Shown: one piece after another, positions 30,889 to 42,775 of the stretch
Layout: every line of letters begins with the position of its first letter
Position numbering within the stretch: the stretch's first letter is position 1
From: Colocasia esculenta
Taxonomy: Eukaryota > Streptophyta > Magnoliopsida > Alismatales > Araceae
Assembly (NCBI GenBank): GCA_014218235.1
Contig: CM024766.1
Span: forward strand, 22,541,346-22,605,345
Direction: 5' to 3'
DNA: 64,000 bases
Notes under the pieces: generated by a model
Seen by the model: only the letters and a program-made list of their open reading frames with translations
Databases searched by the model: none
What the model was told of the DNA's origin: nothing
Program-made: the position numbers and the translations under genes

Positions 30889-32398
30889 AAGTCCCAAATA
30901 TGTTTTAAAATGTGATTAGCATCATGATTAGGTTCTGCTAATTATTGTTCATGATTAATCTGAGTATCTAGAAGTGATTAATATATGTTTCATGTTATAT
31001 GTGTGCATGTGCATGGAAAGAGAGAGAATATGTGACATGTGTGTGTGAAATATGTGTTAATGTGAAAAGATAAAAGTTGTGCCAATGAGACACTGCCACC
31101 ATAGATTGTGTGGAGCCGTACTATAGTAGTGCCCCTACGAGAAGGCTCAATTGTGTTATGTGATACCCGGGGGCAACGGGTCGTGTGAAATCCTGGAGGT
31201 GGACAAGTTCCACTGGTAATGGTGGGGAGGGCTTCCCCCGGTTCCTCACAGTAACCAAGACTTGATCATTTTGCCTGGCGATTAATTATGTGTATGTGAT
31301 TGTGTGATCTTTCTAGTGGTGGTTTGGGCTGTGTCTCGGCTTGTGTAAAAGTGAATATGTGAATAATGTGTAAAATGATATGTGATCGTGGCACGAGGTA
31401 TGTGCAAGTGATCGTGATCGTGAAAAGTGAAAACCATGTGAAAGCTATGTGAAACCAAGTGTAAGTGAATGTGAATATGATAAATGTGAGAATAAGTGCA
31501 TGTGAAAGAAAAGGTAAAAGTGTATGCAAATATGCCATGACAAAATAATACATGTGTTAATGTGATTTATGTTAAATGATAATTGTGATATCATGTTTAG
31601 TACCATGGGTATAATTATGTTAATTATGTCCATGAGTTAGTAATTACTTGATGAGCATATTAGTAGTATCATGTTATATGTTTTTATATAAGCCATGTGT
31701 TAGTGTTATGTGAAGGTAAGAATTACAAGCATGTGATTATATGAATACTCTCATGTTAGTGACACTATGTTATAAGTGGCCATGTTTAGAATTGTTGTTG
31801 TACATGAGTTAGTATAGCTTTGTTTAATAGATTCCATGTTTAATCATCTATGTTATAGCATGAGCATGTGTGAGTTTAATTGTTAATTACTAGTAAGTTA
31901 ATGATAATGTGATAGTTAGTAAAATGTTAAACTGTTAGAAGCATGTATGGTAAGTGCATGGTTTGAAATTCTAAGTTGCTTGCTGAGTCTATTTCGCAGA
32001 CTCACCCTTGCTAACATTTCAGGAAGAGTCGTAGATTTAGAAGCTGAGGGATTAGCAAGATCCGACGTGGAGCGTGAAGAGTAGATTGAATTTTTTTAGT
32101 TTATTTCTTATTATGTGATGCAATTATAATATGGACTTTGGTTTATTGTATTTGGAAACAGGCTATATTTAGTAGATGTTATATTATGCTATTTCTTTTG
32201 CTTGGACTATATAGACAGTGGTATGTGGATTATAATGTTGATGAAATAAGAGTTGTTCAGTTTTCCGTTGTAATATTCCTTTATATTTGTGTATATTTCA
32301 GCCCATGTGACTATCGTTGGGGTTTTCTCCCCTGTAGCGACTTGCTCTCGTCCGACATGGGTTGGTATAATCGTATCGGGAGGAAGTAGGCCGTTACA
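30889..32398 (+). repeat. LTR-like sequence ending at 32398
   Basis: No gene. TGTGAA-rich low-complexity sequence lies at 31030-31560. The region 31975-32010 (GTTGCTTGCTGAGTC, then GACTCACCCTTGCT) and the end GTAGGCCGTTACA resemble the 3' part of plant gypsy LTRs. The right flank is the TNP2 DUF4218 exon of CACTA-B, so the LTR cut into it. The LTR start is not resolved and may lie left of the truncated LINE. Confidence 0.5.
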
Positions 32399-34985
32399 AA
32401 CTCTCTATCTTCGAGTGTACGAGTAGAAGAACATCTGAACGCTCGTCTGGGACACTTGAATATAGAGAGTCGGTCAGACACACTAGAATCTCCACCATCA
32501 TCATTACATGGACGTTAAGTGCGTCGAGTTCGTACTTCCGATTCAAAGTACATCGAACAAAAGTTCGATATCTCTTCAATAAGGTACGCCTGGGTAATGG
32601 AGCCCTCAACTTGTACTTTGTTGCGAACCTTCATCTTAAGATCGTGCATGCACCTACGATGACAATTCAAATGAATATGTAGAAAATACAAAAGATTGTC
32701 GTAATATGAATAAATTGAGACATAGGATTATACCTCTCAAATGGATACATCCATCGAAATTATAATGGACCTCCAACTCTACCCTCATATGGAAAATGGA
32801 TGATCAAGTGCTCCATTGAATCGAAGATTGTTGGAGGAAATATCTTCTATAATTTACAAACTATTTGTAATATATTTTACTCGATATTTTGCAATTTATG
32901 AAGTTTGAGTTATGATGCACATAAAATCTTGAAGAATTGACTCAGCTTGGTCAATGCTCCCCATATTTGCTTCGGTAACAACTCACGAAAAGTATTTGGA
33001 ATCAATCTTTGCATGAAAATATGATAGCCATGACTCTTCATTATGTATATTTTCCCTCGTTGACATTTTCACAACGGGTAATATTCGAGACATATCCATA
33101 TGGAAACCTCAATGGCTTCAACCATTGACACACTTCCTTAATTTGTCTAGCCCCAAGCACGTATGAAGCTTTAGGTTGTACAACTTTTCCTCTAACATGC
33201 TACAGTTCTAGTTCTAGATGTCTGCAAAGTACTTTCAAATCCATTCGTGCATTGGCGTTGTCCTTCGTTTTGCCTTTGACGTCCATAATTGTGTTGAACA
33301 CATTATCAAAAATATTCTTCTCTATATGCATGACGTTTAGGTTATGCCATATCAAAAGTGTTGAACAATAATTCAATTCCCAAATGATACTTTGCTTCAC
33401 CCAATTGTGATCCTTCTCAAACCCTGGGATTTGTCGAATACTACTAGTTAGTTGTAATATAGTCGGTAAGTTCTGGACCCGCCTCGCCATGTTCCACCAG
33501 ACACTCGTTCCATATCTACCTCATCCAATTCAATTGTATTCTTCATAAATGAATCCTTCTATATTTGAAAATGATGGTCACTTGGTAGAAACCGGTGATT
33601 ACAATCGAACCAACATGCTTTTCCCCCAGATTTCAACACGAATGATTTTGAATCCTCCATACAATAAGGACATGCGAACCTCCCATGTGTGCTCTAGCCA
33701 TATAGGATGTCATACGTTGGAAAGTCTCTTATTGTCCACATTAATGAAGCCTTCAAATTGAAATTCTATTTTTTGGATGCATCATAAATTAAACCCCATT
33801 TGACCATAACAATTTCAGCTCATCAATCAATGGTCTTAGATATATGTATAATTTTTTTTTTCTGGACTTTTTGGGCCAGGAATCAACAATGATAGGAAGA
33901 GATTCTCACGCTTCATGCACATGCATGGAGGAAGGTTGTACGGTGTTGAGAATAATGGAAAACATGAGTAAGATGCCACCGTGCCTTCAAATGGATTGAA
34001 GTCGTCTATGCATAAACCTAGTCGCACGTTGCGTGGATCCCTTGAGAAAGAAGGATGAGTATGGCTAAAATGAGCTCAAGCTTCGCCATCTACATGATGA
34101 TTGATTTCACCATCATCATGACAGACTCTTTCTGCATGCCAAGTCATATGTCCAGCTTTCTTTGGGGACATGAACAACCGCTACAATCTGGGTGTGAGAG
34201 GAAAGTAACGCAGTGACTTATATGGAACATCCTTCTGCTTTGACTTGTCTCCTATTAGTCTTGAATCTATCATGCTTACAAATACAACATGATGTCTTAT
34301 CTGCATCATCTTTTAGTACAACATATAGTGATTAGGGCATGCATCAATTTTCATAAACCAAGCCCCAGATCATTCACAATTTTCTTTGCATGGTAAAATC
34401 ATCGGGCAACCTAAATGTTTGAGAAAGCATACTCTTGATGAGTAAGAGTAGCCGATAAAAACAACTCTCCCTCATATGAAATTCAGACTTCAAATTCAGT
34501 AGTTGCGACAGTGCAGACAACCATGTATGCTTCTCACAACCATCTCGTAATGGCTCATCAACATCTCGAAGTAACTGATAAAATCTCTGAGCTATATTAT
34601 TTGGCACTTTTTCATTATATTGGTCATCGTAAATGTTAAACTCCGAACCAGTAGCATCGACAACTATGTCTACGAATGTACTTGTGGAGGCAAAGTTGGC
34701 CAGTTCATACGACTGGATATTAAACTCACCATGAGACGACCATAATTCATAATGGGCAACAAACTCTCTCATATACGAATGATGCTGCACATCCCATGTC
34801 GATATCCAATTTTTGTTCTTACAAGCCGAATAGGGATATCAGATGTTACCCATTAGATCAACTCCTACTGATGAATTCTTCAATGCAAACCGAATGAAAC
34901 TATCAACTCTGTCTTTAAGCTCCTCTGTCACAACTCAATTAACTATTCTACATTCCATCCATGACTGATTCTCATACTACATTTT
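32399..34985 (-). pseudogene. CACTA-B TNP2 transposase remnant
   Basis: Read from right to left: a transposase-associated N-terminal domain (34985-34700: RIV, then TEELKDRVDSFIRFALKNSS and YMREFVAHYELWSSHGE). Then the TNP2 N-terminal region (34790-34374: AQRFYQLLRDVDEPLRDGC, SALSQLLNLKSEFHM and LPDDFTMQRKL). Then the core (34027-33836: RLGLCIDDFNPFEG and LIPGPKSPE) and 33490-33200 (RRVQNLPTILQLTSS, WHNLNVMHIEKNIFDNVFNTIMDVKGK). The DUF4218 tail is at 32600-32399, about 80% similar by eye to the CACTA-C exon at 63793-64000. Many stops, frameshifts and gaps. It ends abruptly at the LTR edge. Confidence 0.85.
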
Positions 34986-36709
34986 TCCTGCATAAATTAA
35001 ATGTCATCTCACAAGCATAACTAGAATATTAGAAATTGTATAACAACTTAAAAGAATCACCATAAAATCTCTGGTTGGCCATCTGTTGAGTTAAGATCCG
35101 ACCCACCCTCACACCATTCAAGTAACTCAAATGAATAGGTATGACATATTAATTAGATTATCACTTTTTACCATCCATGAATATTTGATCGCACTCAGAT
35201 GGCCATTTACTATATGTTTGTACATTTTTCTGAAAATTTCGACAGCATCTCCCCACACCTATTCGATATACAACATATATTTATTGATTAAGAAATTTTC
35301 TTAAACACTTATTTCTAAGTGGTTAAGAAAATATTCAAAATCAATAAAGGTATACCAGAGTGAAGTGAGATGATGCAACCAAAATTTTCAACAAGCTGTA
35401 CAAACACATATAGTAAATAACCACCTAACTATGATCAAGTATTTATAGACTGTCCAAAATAGGACAATTCAAGACTTTGAGTTAGATATACACGTTCTCA
35501 TCGTTGAAAATGAGACTTGTATACATCAATCCCAAAGTCTTGAACGTGAAGGTTCATTGACACAGACTTAACACACTCTTGTAAGGTGTGTGCAGTGATA
35601 GGTGCACCCAGGAACCTCAGCTCACATAGAACACTCAAAATACTTAAATACATCAAATTAAGAAATATATCATTGATTTGCATGAATAGAACGAATTAAA
35701 CGACATTTAATTTAAAGAATATTCAAATAAAGAACTTCTAACATGTATCGATAAATTTAACAACATTCAATATTAGTACAATACTGGCATTAACAAAATA
35801 TCAAATGATAAGATATTGATGCAATCCGAACTGATTAACAAAACATTAACAAATATATAATTGTAACATCATGTATATAACTATAAGGACCAATATATAG
35901 CCATAAGAACATATTTAAATTATAAGTAATAGTATCTAACTATAACCATATGTATATAATCATAATCATACATATCCAATGATAAACACATCCCTACAAC
36001 TCTAAGTACTAATCTATAACCATAAGCATATACACACAATTAAACACATATATAGCTCGGGAAAGTATATGGCTATGGAGCGGCGTCGCCTAAGAGGGTG
36101 GAGAGGGTGGGGGATTGAATGGTGGTGTAGGAGGGGGTGGTGAGCCATCAGCGGGGAGGAGGAAGAGGAGAGTCAGTGGGTGGTGGTGGTGGCGACAATG
36201 GCACTGTGGGGGCCATGGAGGGGAGTGGGGCCCACCCACCACGACACTACTCCGCCTACCTATTATATATTAGGGTTTAGAAACAAGATATATAAGGAAG
36301 GAGGAGCAAGTCTTTGGCTCTGACATCTCTCTACCTCTTTTGTTCATTTGAACTTCACAATTTTAGTTTGGTTCAATTTCTAATCCGAGTAAATTGATTC
36401 AACTCAAATAAATTGGATTGCTATTATACCTATAAAAATTATATAAATGTCTACTTGTTCTTCTATATATAATAATAAATTATTATAAAATTAGGTATAA
36501 TTTAGTCTTCTCAATTAAAATTATGATTATGCATTATTATTTTTCATATTTTCTCTTCATAATATTACAAGAAACATGCGTCTATTGAGTGATGAATGTG
36601 TAAAGACTTTGAATATATTTCAATTTAAATAGAAACAAACCAAATTAAATCGGTTTGATTTGATTTGGTTTCCAAATGAATCAGTTTAGTTTGGTTCGGT
36701 TGGGGGTAC
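34986..36709. other. Non-coding stretch upstream of the CACTA-B TNP2
   Basis: AT-rich to 36060 with no convincing gene. At 36060-36240 there is a GC-rich purine block (GGTGGTGGTGG, GGGGGAGG), similar in character to the GC-rich 5' zone at 45912-46840. From 36240 to 36709 the sequence is AT-rich, ending with repeated TTTGGTT words. It could be the CACTA-B 5' untranslated region or another degraded element. Confidence 0.4.
36705..36709. repeat. Solo-LTR target duplication GGTAC, left copy
   Basis: Matches 45907-45911. Confidence 0.85.
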
Positions 36710-39531
36710 TATCACACCCCCGATTTTAGCAACGGAATTAAATCAGGAACGTGACAAACAAGCAAGCATTCAGAAGCCATAGACAAATGACTACTATCAA
36801 TAGGGCCCATAATTCAATAATCATAACTCTTTTATTCATCATAAGTGAACGATACAATCTATAAATGTCAAAATATGGACAACTCTCCACTACTAGTCTC
36901 ATCTATCTCTCAAAGAAAGACAAAATTACAATGATTACTAATCTCTCACTAACTAGAATAAAGAAAGACTCTCTAAAGTGTACTCCACGCTCAGCGCACA
37001 AGTCCCATCGTTAAACATACTCCTCATCTTCACAACCTAAAATGTTAGGGAGCAGGTATGAGCAAACTAGCCCAGTAGAATTTATATCTCAATGTGCGGG
37101 CAATGATATACGTGATTAGCATTTTAAATAAGCAGAATCTCTACAAGAAGATGATGACTAGACATGCATGACTTTACCAACAATTTAAATGGCTGAACAT
37201 AGTAGAATTATCAATAGATATCATAGTGAATCATGTACTAACTTTCATATGCATTAGACATGGAATTCAATAATGAGATCGCAACACAAGAACTGGCCAT
37301 ATTCACACAAATAACACATATTCACATGGTCAAACGTATCATATCAAACGAAGGCACATTCACACAAATCTTGCACACATGTCGGTGCCATGCCACGCAC
37401 CACAAGTCCATACTCCCGGGTTAATAAGTATGTTGGGGCGCTCCTCCCCAGGACCAGACAGGGCCCCTTATTTGCATAGGCATTAGTCACATGGATCGAA
37501 GTCTCACATTGTGCCGATCAAACATATAGATATTATGGCCACAGATTTCCAAGAACAAGCTCATAGTAATAAGGGCATGATTATTCACGGAGTTCAAGAT
37601 ATGACAATAGCTCGAGGAATCAATCGGACAACATAACAGCGTACTTAAGTTTCATAGTCTTTAATGTCTTAACAAGAATATGGACAATGGCAAATCGTAC
37701 ATGGAACAAATGCTCTCTATCTCCAGGGTACTTCATGGTACAAGTAGCTCGGTCTCTATGAAGGAATCCACAGAGTATGGAAACTTACGGAGGTCTTAGA
37801 GGAAAGGTCGCTAATCTGCTGATACAAAATGACCGACAGAGAGTTTCCAATCCCCGAAGAAGGGTGTGCCTGATTGTGCAAGTGTGTAAGTGTCGTGATT
37901 CAGAACTTATCTAACAATGCGTACAATTAATGATCAATTATGGAAACAACAGAAAATGTACAAGTAAGGAAAGTCCACATCCGGTAAGTCACAAAGATAG
38001 CAAGTATCATAAAAGGACAGCTTTAAACAAAGCAGGTCTATCTCTAAACATAGCATGTTCTCTTCGAATAGATTTATAACACATCTTATAGTATGACAGA
38101 TTTATCATTTAAGCTAGATCATAAGGACAAAGAGGCATAATCAAGAGAGTATATGATCAATCACTTCATGGATATCCATAGAATCGTATTCATGTGGTTA
38201 ACACTTTTTATCATGAGGTTGATAGCTTTTAGGCCGTTGCACAACTAACAACATGATAACAGAGTAAGGCATACACATGTTTAACTGTATAACTAAAATA
38301 AACAGTCTCGGGTTGGCCATTGAATCGCGATGGGTTTAGACGTTGTAATTCATAAGGTCGCACATAGTCTGCATGTGAGATTGGAAGTTCACAGTGAAAA
38401 AGTCTAAATCGCGACGAACCTATTCGTCGTCTTCATGTCGTGATAGACCAATATGTTGCGACAGTTTTAAAAATGCAAGGGTAATGATATGGTCGCATTC
38501 ATAATGCGACAGCCTATGGGTCACGATGACTGCGAATTGCGATGCTTTGATACTTCGCGTTCTAGGGAGGTTTTCAAATCTAGATACAAAATATGCATGG
38601 AAACCAAGGGCGGGAAATCATATCAAATTGCGACGGCATGTTCGGTTGCGTTCTTGATGGGCACTAAAATCCAGGTGGAACACAGTTTGATGTGCCAGGG
38701 ACGTCGAGTCAGACTCATAAAAGCGATAAGGTGTTCCATCACTTTTCAAGTAAACATGATGGTCTAGTACGTCGTGTTCATGAAGTAATGAACGCGACGA
38801 CTGGAGTGGTCATGTTCTTGGATCTTGCCCGAAAATCATAAAAACAATGTAGTTTTCTTATGATGGACCTATAATTCAAAATCTAGAGCTCTTTAGGCAA
38901 AACCCTAAACATAAAAATTGTGGGGGATGACGAGTAGAAGGGAACCATGGCTTTGGGTTGACCCAATTTGGCCTCGGTACGTATAAATCACAGTATGAAC
39001 ATGAAGAACTCAGATCTTGCACGACTCTTGGAAAACACTTAATACAACTAACATGCTTAACGAAAATGGGCAAACAGATGCAAATGAAACTAGACTCGAT
39101 GCTTTTTCACGTGGTATAGGATTTGTTTAGTTCTAGCCTGAGATCACCTACCTTTGGTCACTTAGAAGTCCCTGGTTGTCATGGGTCAATGCGGAGGCTT
39201 GGGGAAGATGTTCTTAACGAATCCAAGCTCTTAGGTCATCCTCTTTGCTCTTGGGCGTTCTTCCCACATTCAGTAACAAAGAGAGCATGCTAAAGTCGGC
39301 CATAGACAGTCTTATGATGGTTTTGTAATGCTAGGTTTGCTTAATTCTGAGTTTAAGGTTTCTAAATCTTATGGTAAGAGTCCTACCATGACTAGAACTA
39401 CCATATGATCTATTTCCATCTTAATATATCCTCAATTAGCAAGTAGTAAAGAGCAAATTCGTGCTCTCAAGTTAGGCATAGGTTTGGGTCATGATTAATG
39501 GTCTAATTAACTCATGTTTAAGCTTAATGAC

Positions 39532-39543
39532 CCATTTTACTAA
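39532..39543. repeat. LINE target duplication, left copy
   Basis: CCATTTTACTAA, repeated directly after the poly-A at 45399-45410. Confidence 0.88.
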
Positions 39544-39696
39544 GAAATCCTGGAGGTGGACAAGTACGAGGAAATCAAGAGGGTTGGAGAGAGACCTACA
39601 GGGTTGGAGAGAGAAGCTCTGGTTTTGGTGAGGTGTTGTGGGTTGCCCAGGTGGCCTCCACCGCCCCCCGGCGGTGGGCGGCCGGGTTCTGCTTCC

Positions 39697-40740
39697 ATGG
39701 CGGCAGAGCAGGTTCCTGGGGTTCTGCCCATGAGGACGTTGTCTTTTACGCAAGCTTTATCTGGATCACTGCATCCTAAAAAGGTTCTCTTGCAAGTTAA
39801 GGCTCCTGCGTTCATAGATGTTGGGGAACCTGCCGTTTTCTTCTCTCAGGATGAGATTTGAAGTCTGCGGAGGTCCTCCACATGGCCATCATTGTCAAAT
39901 GTTCTTACGGTAGGCCTTCCATCCCTGAGATAAAGTCTTGTTTATCTGCTAGGCTGGGGCTTAAATCTGATTTCATAGCCAGTGTTCTGAACCATCGTCA
40001 TCTCCTTCTTCGCTTTAATTCTGAGGAGGACTTCCTCTTGGTTCTCCTGCGGAAAAGTTTATACATCAAAGGTTGTTTATTTAGATTCTTCATATGGTTG
40101 GCCAATTTTGATTATGATAAAGACCCTTCGTTGATGCCTATCTGGGTAGGTTTCCCTGGTCTTCCTGTTAGTTTGTATAATGAGGATTATCTGAGATCTA
40201 TCGCTAACAATCTGGGACAAGTTCTGCGAATCCATGAGGCTACGCTAGCTTGGACCCAAACTGCTGAAGCTTTAGTCTATATCGATGTCGATATTGCTGC
40301 TCCTCTCCAAGATAAGATTTGGATTGGTTATGGTGATCAAGGGTTCTGGCAGAAAGTGAATTATCACAGGGTTCCTCCTTTATGTAAATTTTGTTGTCGC
40401 ATTGGCCATAGTGAAGATTCCTATCACAAAAAGAATAAGAGAACTATGCCTGCTCAATAAACCAAAGATGCTGGTGTTTCTGGGGTTGTAGTTTAGTCTT
40501 CTGAGGAGTGGAGACCAGTTCGTGGATATAAGAAGAAAGTGGTGGAAGTTACTTCAGACATTCCTGTTAGTAATGCTTTTGAGTGACTGAGAAATGATGT
40601 GGTAGATCTTGTAACAAGAGAAGAACAAGTTGCAGCGAATGCTGCCATTGGTGAGGGTGTTATCTAGGAAAATCTTGTTGCTGCACCAAATGTTGACATT
40701 TCTCTTGAGGCTGTGCATGATCCTAATCTCGAGGAGTAGT
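39697..40740 (+). pseudogene. LINE ORF1 (DUF4283, zinc knuckle)
   Basis: The ATG at 39697 starts MAAEQVPGVLPMRTLSFTQAL, a usual plant LINE ORF1 start. The frame shifts near 39855 and continues in 39858-40460, with the DUF4283 core (CLSARLGLKSDFIASVLNHRHLLLRF, WLANFDYDKDPSLMPIWVGFPGLP) and a zinc knuckle CKFCCRIGHSEDSYH in which the last Cys is Tyr. Beyond 40460 the frame has several stops. ORF1 proteins bind element RNA; the lost Cys and breaks argue against function. Confidence 0.82.
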
Positions 40741-41115
40741 TAGATCAGCGGCCACTGAATGCTCATCCAGATGAAGTTAGTTTACGTATGCATGGCCCAT
40801 CTACAGTCCAGGAAGGTTTGGAGGTTACAGGAGTGCCTACGTCGCCGCCGGTCGTGGCCATGCATGGCGGTTCTTTCCGCCGGAGGTGTGGACGATGGTA
40901 AATCTCAAATTTTAGCATGTCTGCCTTCACGTGGTAACCCAGCTTGCCAAATCATCTACACAGAAAACCTCCCAGGTTTCATTTAAGGTAACTTCCGAAA
41001 ACTTCCTTATGCCTCCAGTTAAACCTGCTAAAGAACGAGGGAAGTTTTTTAGGAATGATATCCATACTAGATCCAAGGCAAAAGCTTCCGCGGCACATAA
41101 AGGTTATGTTTCCTC

Positions 41116-42775
41116 ATGATTAATCATATATTGATTTGTAATATTAGGGGGCCTTTCAACAAAGCTTCCAAGCATGCTCTGAAGCACCTGGTGAGGGATA
41201 GGAAAATTCAATTCCTGTCTATTCTTGAGCCGAAATTGAACATATGCAAGGCCTCCCGTATTTGCAGTTATCTTCTTATGGACTGTTGTGTTGAGGAACT
41301 TCAAATGGATTCCAAAATTTGGATCTTCTATAATAAACCATACTCCTTTAATATCATTTCATATACATCTCAGCATGTTACGGGTATGCTTCTCAAAGAT
41401 GGGTCGCCTTTGCTTGTGATCACCTCAGTTTATGCTAGTTGTCAACTCAGTGACAGAAGATTGTTGTTTGATGATATCCTTGCTCTTGTGGACATTATAA
41501 ACATTCCCTGGCTTATTGGAGGAGATTTTAACTGTATTTCTAAACATTCTGAGAAGAAGGGCGGTCTTTTGCATAATACGACATCTATGATTGAGTTCAA
41601 CGCTTTCATTTCTGCCTGTGGTCTTTTGGATATTGGCTACAAGGGTTATCCTTTCACCTGGTCTAACAACAGAGTTGGCTCTGATTCTATTAAGGCTAGG
41701 TTGGATAGAGTGCTTGTTGATGATCGATGTGTTGGGGTTTTTCCTGGGTGTAGCGTGCATCATCTCTCTCGTGATCCTTCTGACCATGCCCCACTTTTCA
41801 TCCAGTTGCATGGGTTGTACTCTCAGCCAAGCCGGTTTATTTTCCAAAATATGTGGACTAAGCATGATTCCTTTATGGAATGTGTTAATCTTGCTTGGAC
41901 TTATGTGGACAGATGGCATCCTAATCCTTTTTATAGGCTTCAGGATAAGCTTCGCGCTGCCAAAATCGCCTTGAGACATTGGAATAAACATGTTTTTGGT
42001 CATATTGAAGATAGCATTAGAAAAGCTGAGGAACAAATTCCTAAATATCAGACTCTTTTTGATGAGGCGCCCACTGTCTCAAATCGTTCTCTTTTGAATA
42101 AAGCTAATGCACAGCTTAGATAGACCCTCCATTGTCAAGAAATTTTTTGGTGCTAAAAATATAGAATTCAATGGTTGGAGGAGGGTGACAGAAACACATC
42201 TTTCTACCATGCGTCAGTGAAAAGTAGGCGGAACATAAATTTCATTCATCGGCTTAGAATTGATGGTCAATGGTGTGATGACCAAGATTCTTTAAAGTCT
42301 GCCGCTCAACAGTTCTTTTCTTCACTTTTATCCACGAAAACTCATGTTATTCATAACCAACTGCTCAACTCTATTCCAAAAATCATCTCGGAGGAGGATA
42401 ATCACATGCTCACTGCTATTCCTAATGATGAGGAGATTAAACTAGCTATATGGAACATGAAAGGGGACAGTGCTCCGGGTCCGGATGGTTTTACTGGGAA
42501 CTTTTATACTACTTGTTGGAGTATTATCGCTAAGAATGTAACTGAGGCTGTTTCTGGTTTTTTCACTAGCTACCCCCTTCCCAGGGGGGTTTCTTCCACT
42601 TTAATTGCTTTGATTCCCAAGGTCGATATCCAAGCAATTTTAGTCATTACCACCCCATAAGTTTGTGTAACTTTTGCTACAAGATTGTGGCTGTTATCAT
42701 TTCTAAAGACTCTCTTCTTTGTTACCTAATATCATTTTCGAGGAGTAGGGAGCTTTTGTTAAAGGTAGAAATATC
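41116..42775 (+). pseudogene. LINE ORF2, N-terminal part: endonuclease and RT start
   Basis: The ATG at 41116 starts MINHILICNIRGPFNK, a typical endonuclease lead. The EEP nuclease shows its motifs ILEPK (Glu), IGGDFNCI (Asp/Asn) and SDHAPLF (Asp/His). The same frame continues past a TAG (42121-42123, Trp expected) and a TAA (Gln expected) into LEEGDRNTSFYHASVKSRRN and GPDGFTGNFY of the RT. Frameshifts at about 42620 and 42700 and a further TAG at a Gln position (near 42746) precede the next open stretch. The nuclease would nick target DNA to prime reverse transcription. Confidence 0.88.

Noticed and set aside
31266..31633. Thr/His/Phe-rich ORFs on the minus strand
   Set aside because: They read the TGTGAA-rich low-complexity sequence of an LTR and have no domain.
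36060..36240. GC-rich block that might be a host gene exon
   Set aside because: No protein resemblance, stops in the frames, and similar purine-rich composition to the CACTA 5' zone.
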